In this document: positions 10,651 through 20,061 of the stretch, in pieces
How positions within the stretch are numbered: the first letter of the stretch is position 1
How the letters are laid out: each line of letters starts with the position of its first letter
Assembly (NCBI GenBank): GCA_039105265.1
Contig: JAPFFF010000053.1
Coordinates: 806,001 to 870,000, forward strand
Source: Tritrichomonas musculus
Lineage: Eukaryota > Parabasalia > Tritrichomonadida > Tritrichomonadidae
Reading direction: 5' to 3'
DNA length: 64,000 bases
The notes under the pieces: model-generated
What the model saw: the letters and a program-made list of their open reading frames with translations, nothing else
Database searches by the model: none
Told to the model about the DNA's origin: nothing
Made by a program: the position numbers and the translations under genes

Positions 10651-10908
10651 TTTAAATTTATTGGATTATTTAACTTTTATTTGGAATATCGAAATCATCA
10701 AGAAAAGCGACATTTGAGTGTAGTATCTTATCAATTAGATTTGTAATATTATTACTTTGGAAAAGTAATATTCCATGTATACAGCAATTTAGGAAATTCA
10801 ATTTTGTTTTTAGGAAATAAATTATCAACGATCATTTTGCATTCAATTTTGGTTTTAATAAAATGCGATTTCTGAACAGAATACCAAAATTAGATCAGAT
10901 TTTTTGGT
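10651..10908. other. Intergenic, nothing recognised
   Basis: AT-rich sequence with two small local palindromes around 10745-10775 (ATTACTTT and AAAGTAAT-like arms). No coding or RNA signal is seen. Confidence 0.4.
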
Positions 10909-11166
10909 TCAAAACATCTGTAAATATAGTAATAAAGAGTTTTCTGAAATATTTAATTTAAGTTGAGCTTCTTTTATTTGTTCTTTAACTCTTTCTTTAA
11001 TATAATCGTTTTCATATTCGCGTTGAATCCTTTCTGAATCCTTTAATATTTGAATCAATGGAAATGCATGCTTGGAAGAAGATATTTCGATCTCAATTTG
11101 CTTGCTGTGGTAATCATTTAGATCAAATTCGTCTCTGAGATCAATCATTTGGCTTTCTTGGTTCAT
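10909..11166 (-). CDS. Small hypothetical protein, 85 aa
   Basis: The ATG is at 11164-11166. The product is charged and helix-prone, with an acidic N-terminal part (DLRDEFDLNDY) and a basic/acidic helix (YENDYIKERVKEQIKEAQ). There is no membrane segment. It may be a genuine small gene or the 3' remnant of a coiled-coil or ankyrin-type gene. I do not recognise it. No initiator-like motif is evident upstream. Confidence 0.35.
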   Translation of the reverse strand: MNQESQMIDLRDEFDLNDYHSKQIEIEISSSKHAFPLIQILKDSERIQREYENDYIKERVKEQIKEAQLKLNISENSLLLYLQMF

Positions 11167-11532
11167 TTAAAAAAATGTGATATGAAATTTTCACAATATT
11201 TTAATAAAACGTATTTTTTTCAGAAGATTTTAATCGACCATAATCAATTTCATAAAAAAGAATTTCATTTATTTATTTTTAAAACAACAAAAATTGCAAT
11301 GCAAACAAAATAATATTTGATCTTTTTTCACCAATAATTTGCAAAATTCATACAAATAATCCATTTTTTATATAATTATTATAGAGGATAAAACGGTAAT
11401 TCGTGTAATATTAATCAGCTTTATTGAATATGAGATGTAAAATAAAATATAAAATGTAAAATTCTAATATATATTAAAATAAGTTGAATAAAATAAAAGA
11501 TAAATTAAAATTTAAAAATTTTTCTAAACCAT
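11167..11532. other. Intergenic, nothing recognised
   Basis: Very AT-rich spacer between the divergently placed small minus-strand frame and the LRR gene. It probably contains the LRR promoter at its right end. No repeat or RNA gene was seen. Confidence 0.4.
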
Positions 11533-11540
11533 TCAATTTA
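11533..11540 (+). promoter_or_regulatory. Initiator-like element of the LRR gene
   Basis: TCAATTTA lies 10 bp before the ATG at 11551 and fits the TCA-Y/A-W-T start-site consensus known from trichomonad genes. Short leaders of this size are normal in this group. Sequence evidence only. Confidence 0.4.
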
Positions 11541-11550
11541 AAAGTTGGAA

Positions 11551-13683
11551 ATGGAAGATAAGAAATGTTTAAAATTAGTGCATAATTCAAAAATAACCCA
11601 AATTCCAGTTGTTTTTGAAAATCTCGTCAAAGTTAAACAAGAAATTGCTGAATCTTTAATTTTAAAACATGAGTATTTTGTGAAAAGCAAAGTTAATGAT
11701 GAAGTTTTTCAATCATTCGTTGAAATGCTGGTTTATCAAAAAGAAATTACGCTTGATAAAAACAATGAATCCTTTTATAAAGAACTTAATAATGAGTTTG
11801 AACTGAACTCACTTAATGAAAAACTCAAAAACTATAACAACGTATCAAAAGTAAAAGATGAGACGAAAAGAGAGAACAATGAAGATCAATTTTACGAAAC
11901 TTCGGAAATTATGCAAATTTTGCGAAATAACGAAATTAAATCCAATGAAGCGATTGGAGAAATATCAGAAAGACTTGATAATTATTTAGATCTTTATACC
12001 ACTGAATTTATTAAAATTGATCCCACAATATTATTTCAAATATTTAATGATCCGAGAAGAAAACTAAAACAGCATAATAAAGCATACCAACTAGTTACCC
12101 AACACTATGAACAAACTCACAATCCAGAGATCCTAAAAATTCTTCCAACACTAGATTATAAAAAGCTTGATGAATTCAATCAAAATGATTCAAAAGAATA
12201 TCGTCATGAGCGTCACTTTTTTATGCCACAAATAGATTCCAACGCCATTCTTGACCAAGTAGAAGAATTAGAACGTAAAATTAAAACAAAAGAAGCTATA
12301 ATTGATATTTTAATCGATCACATCCAAATCGAAAAACTCGAACAAAACAAAAGAATCGACCCAATCATTTCAGTTTTATGCCAAGACGATAATCTTGATG
12401 AACTTCGTGACAATTTAGGTATAGAAATTGAAATCGGAATGGGCTGTTTGTACAGCTATAAAATCAACACCGAAAATAAAACGGCTATGCTATACAAAGT
12501 TGAAGCAAGTTTCGATGAATTTTTCGTTCCAAGAGAAATAACCCATTATGATGGCAATGAATATTTGGTAACTAGTATTAATTATAATGCTTTTTTAGGA
12601 AAAGAAGTTAATTCTTTAAAATTTGATGAAAATTCTGGTATTAAGAAAATTTGTGAATGTGCTTTCTACGATTCAACAATTTCTAGTTTAAGCATTCCTG
12701 CAGCCTTGACCAAATTGAGTGAAGGATGGTGTAATTCATGCCAAAATTTGACCAAGATTGAAATTTCACCTTTGAATCACAATTTTAAAATGGTCGACGA
12801 TAAACTTTTGTTTGGTAAATCTGATCCGAAAAGTGACGTTTTTGATGTTCTTTTGTTCGCTTGTAGGGATATTGAAAAAGTGGATATTCCATCTTATGTC
12901 AAAAAAATTGATTCGTTTGCTTTTGATTGTTGTTCGAACTTACATTCAATTAATATACCTGAAAATTCTGAATTGCAATCAATTGGCAAATCGTCATTTT
13001 ATGAAACAAAAATTGAAAGTTTTTATTTTCCTTCAAAATTATGTGAACTGAAACCTTTATGGTGCGACTCAACCAAAAATTTGACCAAGATTGAAATTTC
13101 ACCTTTGAATCACAATTTTATAATGGTCGACGATAAACTTTTGTTAGGTAAATCTGATCAAAAAAGTGACATTTATAATATTATTTTGTTCGCTCGGCGT
13201 GACATTGAAAAAGTTGACATTCCACCTTATATTAAAAAGATTTCTTCATCTGCTTTCGATAATTGTGATTCACTTAATGCTGCAAATATTCCAGAGAATT
13301 CTGATTTAAGAATTATAGGTGATTTTTCTTTTTGCGAAACAAAAATCAATCAAATAAACATCCCATCAAATGTTGTCGAAATTGGTTTAAGTGTATTTGA
13401 ATCATGTGAATTACTTAAAAAAGTGAATTTTCCTTCAAATTCAAAATTGAGATCAATTGGAAATTGTTGCTTTGATGGAACAAGTATAGGTAGTTTTATC
13501 ATTCCTCAACACGTGTCCTATATTGGCGATCTTGCTTTTTATAATAACAATTATCTTCAAATTATTGAAATTTCTGAAAATTCCAAGTTGAAGTTTATAA
13601 ATAAACGAGCTTTCAAAGCGGATTCAGATTCAATAATTTTGATTATGATTCCAACTAACTTGAAAAATAAAATAAGTATTTAA
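11551..13683 (+). CDS. BspA-type leucine-rich repeat protein with BTB-like head, 710 aa
   Basis: Residues 1-90 form a BTB/POZ-like head (EYFVKSKVNDEVFQSFVEML) of the sort found on many trichomonad repeat proteins. A helical linker follows to about residue 290. From about 320 to the end there are LRR_5 (BspA/TpLRR) repeats with IxxIxxxAFxxCxxLxxIxIP spacing. Two blocks of about 130 residues are near duplicates (each begins NLTKIEISPLNHNF), showing recent internal duplication. There is no signal peptide or membrane anchor, so a cytosolic scaffold is more likely than a surface adhesin. A TTG six bases upstream is in frame, but the ATG at 11551 lies nearer the initiator. Confidence 0.85.
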   Translation: MEDKKCLKLVHNSKITQIPVVFENLVKVKQEIAESLILKHEYFVKSKVNDEVFQSFVEMLVYQKEITLDKNNESFYKELNNEFELNSLNEKLKNYNNVSKVKDETKRENNEDQFYETSEIMQILRNNEIKSNEAIGEISERLDNYLDLYTTEFIKIDPTILFQIFNDPRRKLKQHNKAYQLVTQHYEQTHNPEILKILPTLDYKKLDEFNQNDSKEYRHERHFFMPQIDSNAILDQVEELERKIKTKEAIIDILIDHIQIEKLEQNKRIDPIISVLCQDDNLDELRDNLGIEIEIGMGCLYSYKINTENKTAMLYKVEASFDEFFVPREITHYDGNEYLVTSINYNAFLGKEVNSLKFDENSGIKKICECAFYDSTISSLSIPAALTKLSEGWCNSCQNLTKIEISPLNHNFKMVDDKLLFGKSDPKSDVFDVLLFACRDIEKVDIPSYVKKIDSFAFDCCSNLHSINIPENSELQSIGKSSFYETKIESFYFPSKLCELKPLWCDSTKNLTKIEISPLNHNFIMVDDKLLLGKSDQKSDIYNIILFARRDIEKVDIPPYIKKISSSAFDNCDSLNAANIPENSDLRIIGDFSFCETKINQINIPSNVVEIGLSVFESCELLKKVNFPSNSKLRSIGNCCFDGTSIGSFIIPQHVSYIGDLAFYNNNYLQIIEISENSKLKFINKRAFKADSDSIILIMIPTNLKNKISI

Positions 13684-13750
13684 AAATTAATCCAGAGAAT
13701 AACCTCTTTGTCCATTATAACTTTTTTTTAACAATTTACGAGTTTATACG

Positions 13751-13899
13751 ACCTACTTTTTGAGCGAAGCTCAAAAAGTAGGTCCGAATATACTCGAATT
13801 CCTTTCAATTAACACTTTTTGAATAACTTTTTTCTCATAAAAAGTTATTGACATTTTTTTTGCTTGTTATTTTTATTCAAAAAGTGGTTTCATTGAAAG
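13751..13899. repeat. Paired hairpins directly after the LRR gene
   Basis: Hairpin 1 has perfect 15-bp arms (ACCTACTTTTTGAGC at 13751-13765 and its complement at 13769-13783, loop GAA), and weaker outer pairing extends it. Hairpin 2 pairs CACTTTTTGAATAA at 13813-13826 with 13873-13886, and outer CTTTCAAT (13802-13809) with ATTGAAAG (13892-13899). Between these arms is a further smaller stem. The arrangement mirrors 10495-10650, though the flanking bases differ. Confidence 0.7.
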
Positions 13900-13929
13900 A
13901 AATTATAACTTTTTTTAACTAATAAAGCA

Positions 13930-14300
13930 AGATATTAATAAAATAATTCATTATTTAACGCTAGCTGCAAATCAAAATGATCCTTAGGTACTAATTAAAC
14001 TTGGAAATATTTGTTTAAAGAGTCAATATGTTGAACAATATATTAATAAAGCAATTCATTTTTATTCACTTGCTGTAAAAATAATTTACCTTTTGCCCAA
14101 AATAATCTTGGGTATATTTATTTAGAAGGCAAATATGTTCCACGTGACATTAATAAAGCAATTCACTATTTAACATCAGCTGCAAATCCAAAAGAATCTT
14201 CTGTGAATAAAAATCTTGGCGATTGTTATTATGATGATAAATATAATATTTTTGATATTCATAAAGCAATAAATAGCTTAAAGGTATTTATTTAATAGGT
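13930..14300 (+). pseudogene. Decayed Sel1-like repeat gene
   Basis: Reading frames broken by several stops and shifts still show Sel1-like repeats: NNLGYIYLEGKYVPRDINKAIHYL followed by NLGDCYYDDKYNIFDIHKAI, and upstream parts of a third and fourth repeat. Sel1 repeats are short helical pairs that form protein-binding solenoids and are often attached to kinases in trichomonads. There is no start codon, and the stretch is only about three to four repeats long. It is a clear remnant of a host gene. Confidence 0.6.
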
Positions 14301-14329
14301 AAAATTCCATAAAATTCTATTGTTTCTCC

Positions 14330-14867
14330 TGTCAAAAATTCAACTAATTCAAGATTTTCAGTTCGCATTGCTTAGTAAATTTGATACCGAAGACAGTTAC
14401 CGCGAAGTAAACCACTGCGAAATAGAGTATTTGTTAGTTGCATATATTTATTTGAGTGTTTGTTTTCATCTTCTTTGATTTGGATTTGTTTAGACATCTT
14501 TTTGTATAGTGAAATAACATCTTCCATCAATCCAAATTCTTGGCTGAGTTGCTCATATTCAGAAATATTAACAGTTTCTAAATTTGGAATTTCTTTGTTG
14601 ACCCAAAATCTGATGAATGATTTAAACGTCTCATCTTGTACATTCGATTTTACTATATATCGTTTGGTTGTTAATAATGAATTATAAACATCAGAATTTA
14701 TATCATTTAGGTATCGTACATCTGATGGGATTGGATTTCTTTTATTTTATATTTGTATCTTTATATTAAGAAACAAAAAAATTGAATGGAATTTATTCTA
14801 AATAATTTTGTTTTGAATTTTTTTCTTGTGCATCAATGAATTTAATGAATTCGTCAATTTTATTATT
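14330..14867 (-). pseudogene. Decayed BTB-like head of a repeat protein, minus strand
   Basis: On the minus strand at about 14390-14745 a continuous stretch reads DVYNSLLTTKRYIVKSNVQD, then ETFKSFIRFWVNKEIPN and YEQLSQEFGL. It aligns with the head of the LRR protein at 11551 (YFVKSKVNDEVFQSFVEML, YKELNNEFEL). The frame lacks an ATG and stops at about 14370. A short further piece (NKIDEFIKFIDAQEKNS) lies at 14795-14867, next to the duplicated 5' block. The pieces suggest a gene with a copied promoter that has since decayed. No ankyrin or LRR part remains. Confidence 0.55.
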
Positions 14868-15332
14868 TTTAGATGATATAAAACATACGTTAGATATCGA
14901 TTTTTTCTATGCATAAAAGGCCAACCTACTCTTTCTCTATTTGCAAAGATTATATACAAATAATAACGAAAAGGAAAAAGAAGAGTAATATCATTAAACA
15001 AGTACTATTATTAAAACAAGAAATTTTGCATTAAATTAATATTACAACTAAATTGAAGTAGAACACAAAATCAAATGGCTAATTCTACCAGCATTGTTTA
15101 CAATTTACTGAATTTAAAAAGAGTTTAATGATTTTTTAAAAAAATACTACAACAAATAATTCAATATAGCAAATAATAAAATTTATACTTATAAAGATTT
15201 AAATTTTTTATACAATTGATTACAAAATTAAAATAAAGATAAAATTTAATCATATATGAATATTATTTAAAGATAAATATATTTTTAATATTACAATACA
15301 TATTCAAATTATTGAAATAATTTCTTTGAAAT
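14868..15332. repeat. Duplicated upstream block, copy B
   Basis: Colinear with 7598-8058. Differences are scattered single bases and small A/T-run length changes. It borders the decayed BTB-like gene on its 5' side, as copy A borders the coiled-coil gene. No terminal inverted repeats or target duplications were seen, so gene duplication is favoured over transposition. Confidence 0.75.
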
Positions 15333-15585
15333 AAAAAAAAACAAAATCATATTTATATCTACAAATAATAGGTTTTTCACTTAAATGAGTATAATTCGAA
15401 TTTGTTATTAATATATTAAAATATTTTATTATTCTTTAAAGGAGAAATAGCAACTATCGCCATATTCTTCTGTCAAAATTATAATTTTTTTTTTTATTTG
15501 AAAAAGTTGAAGAAATTCCAATACTATTTATAAATTGATAATACTCATACAAAAATTTGAAACAAGAGATAAATATTTTTTTTTT

Positions 15586-17913
15586 ATGACAATAAAAGAA
15601 AACTCTTTCCTAATAGTTAGTGGAGAAAACCAATACAGACAACTTGGAGAACAATCAAATGATAGTTTAAATAGCTATCCAATTATATGTCCACCACTCC
15701 AATCCAGTCTTCAAATTTCAACTCTATCATCATACTCGATCCATGAGGAGCATGCTGTCTGGACAACAAAAGATGGAAAAGCTTATGCAATTGGCAACAA
15801 CTCTGATAAAAGAATCAATAGATACCCTGAAACAAAAGTAATAGAAAATCCAACTGAAATTGTAATTACAGATAAATTTGGCCAGCAATGCAAGATTATT
15901 TCCGCTGTATGTGGCACCTGCTACACTCTTTATCTTGTTTCAGGATCAGATGGTAAAAATCATCTAGCATATGTTTACTCTCAACAAAACGGCGGCCTTC
16001 CACTTTTTGTAAACATTGAAGATATTTTCCCTGTTGCACTTTATGGCGGTTATTCAAAGTCAGCTGCTATTGATTCCAAAGGTAGAATCATCATCCTCAC
16101 AAAACAACTTTTTCAGAGGCCAAAAAGTGCCGTTAAACCGATATTTCTGCCTGGACAAGAAAAGGCAGTCAGTATTGCATGCTGCAATGAGTTCCTGGTT
16201 GCACTTTCCGAGAAAGGCCATGTTTTCATATCAAATTCCATTGAAAACGCGTATTTCAGAAAAGTCAACAATATGACAAACATCGTCAACATTTCAGGAA
16301 CATACGAACACTGCTTTGCTGTTAGTGATGATAACAGAGTTTTTGCTCTAGGAAATAATGACGAAGCCCAGCTTGGCTTTGGCATTAGAAGTTTCGATAA
16401 TATAAGTCAATTCAAAGAAGTTTTCAGGCTGAATGAATACAAAATTACGGCTGCTTACGCTGGCTTTTACCACTCTCTATTCCTGACAGAAGACGGAATG
16501 GTCCTGTCTGTAGGATACAACAAGTACGGCGAACTGTTAATGAACTATCATGCTGATGGAAACGCTTGTAATATTTTGAAGACAAGAATAACTAGCGGAG
16601 CCTCGTTCTGCATTGCTGGATCTTACGTGTCAGCGGTTTTCGTTGGAAATGACCTCCCACCGAACATGCCAAACAGAAGAATCGGTATGGTGGCAACTAA
16701 TATCGAATTACAGAAAAGAATTTCTGAACTGGAAAAGGAAATTTTGTCACAGAAGAAAAGACTTGCCGAACTGGAAGAAGATAATTCATCACAGTCGAAA
16801 ACACTCATTAAACCCGCAGAAAAGGACTCATCACAAACGGAAATACACACCGAACTAGAAGAAAATCGATCACAGCCAACAGGACTCACTGAACTAGAAG
16901 AAAATTCATCACAACCAAAAAAGTTCACTGATTTGGAAGAAAAGGACTCATCACAACCGGCAATGACAACTCAAAGGCAAGCTGAATCGGCGTCAATGAG
17001 AAAGCAGCCCAATGATCCGGATTCAAGCACTCTACACAATGCTAAAGGGAAAATTGAAATACTTGATGAATCATCAATTGGAACATTACTTGAAAGCAAG
17101 AAAGAAATTAACCGGGGATCGACATCCACAGTTTATAGTGTGAAACGGGGCATTAAATATGCACTGAAAGTAATAAACATCAACCTTATAAAGAAAAAGG
17201 TCGAAGTAGAAAGTGATTCAGAAAGTGATGATGAAGACAGCACGGCTCCAGTTGAACTAGACTTTGATAGAATCAATTCCTTTTACAAAGAATATGAAGC
17301 ATTGAACCAATTGAATCATCCAAACATCATCAAAGCCCACGGATTCTTCTTCGGTGACAAGAAGGGACATCCTCCATCAATTCTTCTTGATTATTATCGT
17401 CATGATTTGAATCGCTACATTAAGAAACTTAACATTTCAGACCGTGCAAGGATCATCGTTGAAATCACCGATGCAATGAAGTACGTCCACGCTGAAGGCC
17501 TGATTCACAGAGACTTGAAGCCATCGAACATCCTTCTCGATAAAAATAACAAAGCTAAATTGTGCGATTTTGGCCTTTGCACATTGATCTCAGACGAGAC
17601 AGATACACTCACAAGGACACAAATGGCCGGGACACCGTTGTTCATGGCACCTGAAATTCTTCGTGGAAGCAAATATTATGGAAAAGAAGTTGACGTTTAT
17701 TCATTTGGCGTCATTGTTTACTTCGTTATAAGTGGGGGCGAATACCCAGATATCGTGTCTAATATTGGCTTGCAAATTGATTATCCAGACACTTTCACAC
17801 CTTTTTCTCAGAAAATAATAAATGATTGCCTCTCTCTTTCACCAAAAGATCGTCCATCATTCGCACAACTTTATGAAACTCTCAGTGAGAACAAAGATAA
17901 CTTATTTTTTTAA
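15586..17913 (+). CDS. RCC1-repeat protein fused to a Ser/Thr protein kinase, about 775 aa
   Basis: The start is taken at the ATG at 15586; an upstream TTG is unlikely. Residues about 8-365 carry RCC1 beta-propeller repeats (SGENQYRQLGEQSND, VFALGNNDEAQLGFG, VLSVGYNKYGELL). Residues 370-470 are a helix plus four to five short Ser-Ser-Gln-Pro/Leu-Glu-Glu repeats. Residues about 500-770 are a kinase domain: ALKV lysine, HRDLKPSN loop, DFGL, an APEIL box and DVYSFGV. The glycine loop is unusual (INRGSTSTVYSV). The order RCC1 then kinase is the reverse of animal NEK8. G+C content is higher than in neighbours, suggesting strong expression or a different origin. The protein is likely cytosolic; substrates are unknown. 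Confidence 0.85.
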   Translation: MTIKENSFLIVSGENQYRQLGEQSNDSLNSYPIICPPLQSSLQISTLSSYSIHEEHAVWTTKDGKAYAIGNNSDKRINRYPETKVIENPTEIVITDKFGQQCKIISAVCGTCYTLYLVSGSDGKNHLAYVYSQQNGGLPLFVNIEDIFPVALYGGYSKSAAIDSKGRIIILTKQLFQRPKSAVKPIFLPGQEKAVSIACCNEFLVALSEKGHVFISNSIENAYFRKVNNMTNIVNISGTYEHCFAVSDDNRVFALGNNDEAQLGFGIRSFDNISQFKEVFRLNEYKITAAYAGFYHSLFLTEDGMVLSVGYNKYGELLMNYHADGNACNILKTRITSGASFCIAGSYVSAVFVGNDLPPNMPNRRIGMVATNIELQKRISELEKEILSQKKRLAELEEDNSSQSKTLIKPAEKDSSQTEIHTELEENRSQPTGLTELEENSSQPKKFTDLEEKDSSQPAMTTQRQAESASMRKQPNDPDSSTLHNAKGKIEILDESSIGTLLESKKEINRGSTSTVYSVKRGIKYALKVININLIKKKVEVESDSESDDEDSTAPVELDFDRINSFYKEYEALNQLNHPNIIKAHGFFFGDKKGHPPSILLDYYRHDLNRYIKKLNISDRARIIVEITDAMKYVHAEGLIHRDLKPSNILLDKNNKAKLCDFGLCTLISDETDTLTRTQMAGTPLFMAPEILRGSKYYGKEVDVYSFGVIVYFVISGGEYPDIVSNIGLQIDYPDTFTPFSQKIINDCLSLSPKDRPSFAQLYETLSENKDNLFF

Positions 17914-18208
17914 ATGAAAAAAGTATTCAACAGTAAATTTTAATGAATAAAATACAAAGTATAACCTATATGATAATATCTTATTATTGTTTGTATGAAG
18001 AACTTAAAAATTGAAATAATATTATCCAATTTTTATTGAAATTACTTTAAATAAACCAATTTCTTATAAATTATTTATAAGTATTTAGAGCTAATTTTTT
18101 GAATAGTAATTTTCTTTTATGGATTTTGAATTATTTTTAAAATTTTTTGTTAAATTTGATATTATTTAAAAGAAGAGAAAAATTTAGATATAGAAATGAT
18201 AATAGACT
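17914..18208. other. Spacer before tRNA-Asn, nothing recognised
   Basis: AT-rich 3' flank. The last ~40 bp (AGATATAGAAATG and AATAGACT just before the tRNA) are repeated before the second tRNA-Asn copy at 23.85 kb and are probably part of the duplicated tRNA unit. Confidence 0.4.
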
Positions 18209-18282
18209 TCTTCCCTAACTCAGTTGGTTAGAGTGTCAGACTGTTAATCTGGAAGTCGTGTGTTCGATCCACACGGGAAGAG
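18209..18282 (+). tRNA. tRNA-Asn (anticodon GTT), copy 1
   Basis: All four arms can be drawn: acceptor TCTTCCC with GGGAAGA, D-stem ACTC/GAGT, anticodon stem TCAGA/TCTGG with loop CTGTTAA, and T-stem GTGTG/CACAC with loop TTCGATC. The anticodon GTT reads AAC/AAT. The internal A- and B-box sequences are normal. A run of T follows within 10 bp and would end polymerase III transcription. An identical gene with matching flanks lies at 23873-23946. Confidence 0.95.
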
Positions 18283-18551
18283 ATTTTTTGCTTTTTTTTT
18301 TTTTTTATCTCTGCATGAGAAAAAACTCACTTATACCAATTCTTTATATAAAAGAGTTATAATAATATTATTATATATATAAATAGATTAAGTATTTATT
18401 TAATAAAATTATTACTTTTATTTAAATAATATTTATTTTTTATTTAGATATTTGCATTTGAAAATGTAATCTATTCTATTTAGCCAAAAAACTATCAATT
18501 AATATGAATATTATCTTCAGTAGGAATAAAAAATCTAGTCCAAAATTAAAG
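18283..18551. other. Spacer with T-run terminator, otherwise nothing
   Basis: It begins with the T-rich polymerase III terminator of the tRNA and continues as AT-rich DNA. No gene is seen. Confidence 0.4.
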
Positions 18552-18794
18552 TTATGGCGATGACTTTAAATTTTTTTTTTTTTTTTTTTTTTTTTGGGAA
18601 GCACGAGTTCCAAACGAAAGATCATTATTATTAATATTCAAGAAATTTTCTTCATGATCTAGGTAATCTAAAAGAATTTCTTGAATATTTTGATTTATTT
18701 CTAAAAATTTTTCAATACTATCACTTTCAGACATCAAAATGTGATTATTTGTTATGAATATAAATTGGTTTTGCTTATTCAATATATAAAACAT
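18552..18794 (-). pseudogene. Truncated N terminus of a DUF3447/ankyrin-type protein
   Basis: From an ATG at 18792-18794 (or the inner ATG giving MSESDSIEKFLEI) the frame runs for 60-70 residues that resemble the helical N-terminal part of trichomonad ankyrin proteins (EILLDYLDHEENF). It then ends in a long homopolymer (T-run at about 18570-18596, read as poly-Lys). No ankyrin repeats follow on this strand. It is most likely a fragment cut off at a poly-A/T joint. Confidence 0.45.
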
Positions 18795-19164
18795 TTTTAT
18801 CTTAATATAAAAAAGATATAATTTTGAAATAATAAATTATATAGAAAATAAATACTAATTATAAAATATTTTTTTATTACAATATTCACTTAACAACAAA
18901 ATATTCATATAATACTGTTTTTAACTTTTTCAAAAAACTTCAAATTTTATGACAATAAAAATGATTATAGAAATAAGAAAATAAAAAAGCAACATATAGA
19001 TACAACATTTGATAATAATGAATTTTTAAAATAAAATCATTTTGCCTCTATTTCTCACTGAAATTGATGATTTCAATAATATTGAAAATTTTTCAAACGA
19101 AGCATTTAGTAAAATAAAATTAGTTAAAAAGCATATATATTCAAATAATTAATTAAAAATGCAA
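18795..19164. other. Intergenic, nothing recognised
   Basis: Simple AT-rich DNA with no coding frame or repeat that I could support. Confidence 0.4.
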
Positions 19165-19236
19165 GGGTGCTTAGCTCAGCGGTAGAGCATTGCACAGGCG
19201 GTGCAAAGGTCGGAAGTTCGAATCTTCTAGCATCCA
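19165..19236 (+). tRNA. tRNA-Ala-like gene with unusual anticodon loop (GGC)
   Basis: Acceptor GGGTGCT pairs with AGCATCC and gives a G3-U70 wobble pair plus A73, the known identity signs for alanyl-tRNA synthetase. The D-arm (GCTC/GAGC), T-arm (GGAAG/CTTCT, loop TTCGAAT) and anticodon stem (TTGCA/TGCAA) are complete. The 7-nt anticodon loop reads CAGGCGG, so the anticodon at 19197-19199 is GGC. Position 33 is A instead of the near-universal U, and 32/38 could pair to shrink the loop to five bases. Eukaryotes normally read GCC/GCU with AGC. A T-run follows. It may be a variant tRNA or a recent pseudogene. Confidence 0.7.
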
Positions 19237-19275
19237 TTTTTTTACTTTTTATCAAAAAAAAAAAAAAAAAATATT

Positions 19276-20061
19276 ATGAAGTCAAAACTTTTCTGTACGA
19301 TCAAAAATTTAAGGACCTCAAACAAGAAATAAGTGAAGAATATATAGAATTAATTTCAAACAATGAGTACAAGCAACGAATAGGAGAAAATGAATGATAC
19401 ATTTGCGAATTGATTAGAAATGATTCAATTGAATTATTCGTCTCACATTTGACACAAACGAATCTTTCTCTTTCATCAACGATCAAGCCATCAATTTTTG
19501 AAACGAATCAATTTTTGGAACAAAAAGAACCATCGCTGATTGAATATGCAGCATTTTATGGTTCGATTCAAATTTTTCAATATTTGAGATTGAATAATGT
19601 TGAAATGAAGTCTTCTTTGTGGATTTATGCAGTTCATAGTCAAAATGCAGATTTAATTCATCTTCTTGAAGAGAATCGTGTTAATCCACCGAATGATACA
19701 TTTGAAAGCTGCTCTTATGAAGCAGTTAAATGTCATCATAATGATTTTGCGAATTACTTCAAGGAGGTTAAAATGAATGATGAAAAAAGTGATTATAAAA
19801 ATAGTTTTAAATATTGCAACTATCAACAAATTCCATGTCAAATGAGGAACAATTCTATCTTTTATTATTTATGCAGCTATAATTATCCGACACTTGTTGA
19901 GTTATATTTAAAGTCAAGAGAAGAAAACACAATAGAAATATCCATTTAAAAACTATAATATTTAATAATGTTAAATTTATATTTTTTTTAATAATGTTGT
20001 TGCAATTCAAGAAGCAGCGAAAGATGATAATACAGAAATGATTTATATTTTATTAAAATCA
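19276..20061 (+). pseudogene. Decayed DUF3447 ankyrin gene
   Basis: The translated pieces are typical of this family: FKDLKQEISEEYIELI, then YICELIRNDSIELFVSHL, IKPSIFETNQFLEQKEPSL, IEYAAFYGSIQIFQYLRLNN, and IHLLEENRVNPPNDTFESC. An in-frame TGA separates the first two pieces at about 19395-19397. The frame ends at 19949, and a last ankyrin helix (VAIQEAAKDDNTEMIYILLK) continues in another frame from about 19993. No start codon is seen near the tRNA. Two breaks make it a pseudogene unless read in parts. It runs directly into the LRR segment that follows. Confidence 0.7.

Noticed and set aside
11551-13683. Surface adhesin, as often stated for BspA-like proteins
   Set aside because: No signal peptide or membrane anchor, and a BTB-like intracellular head.
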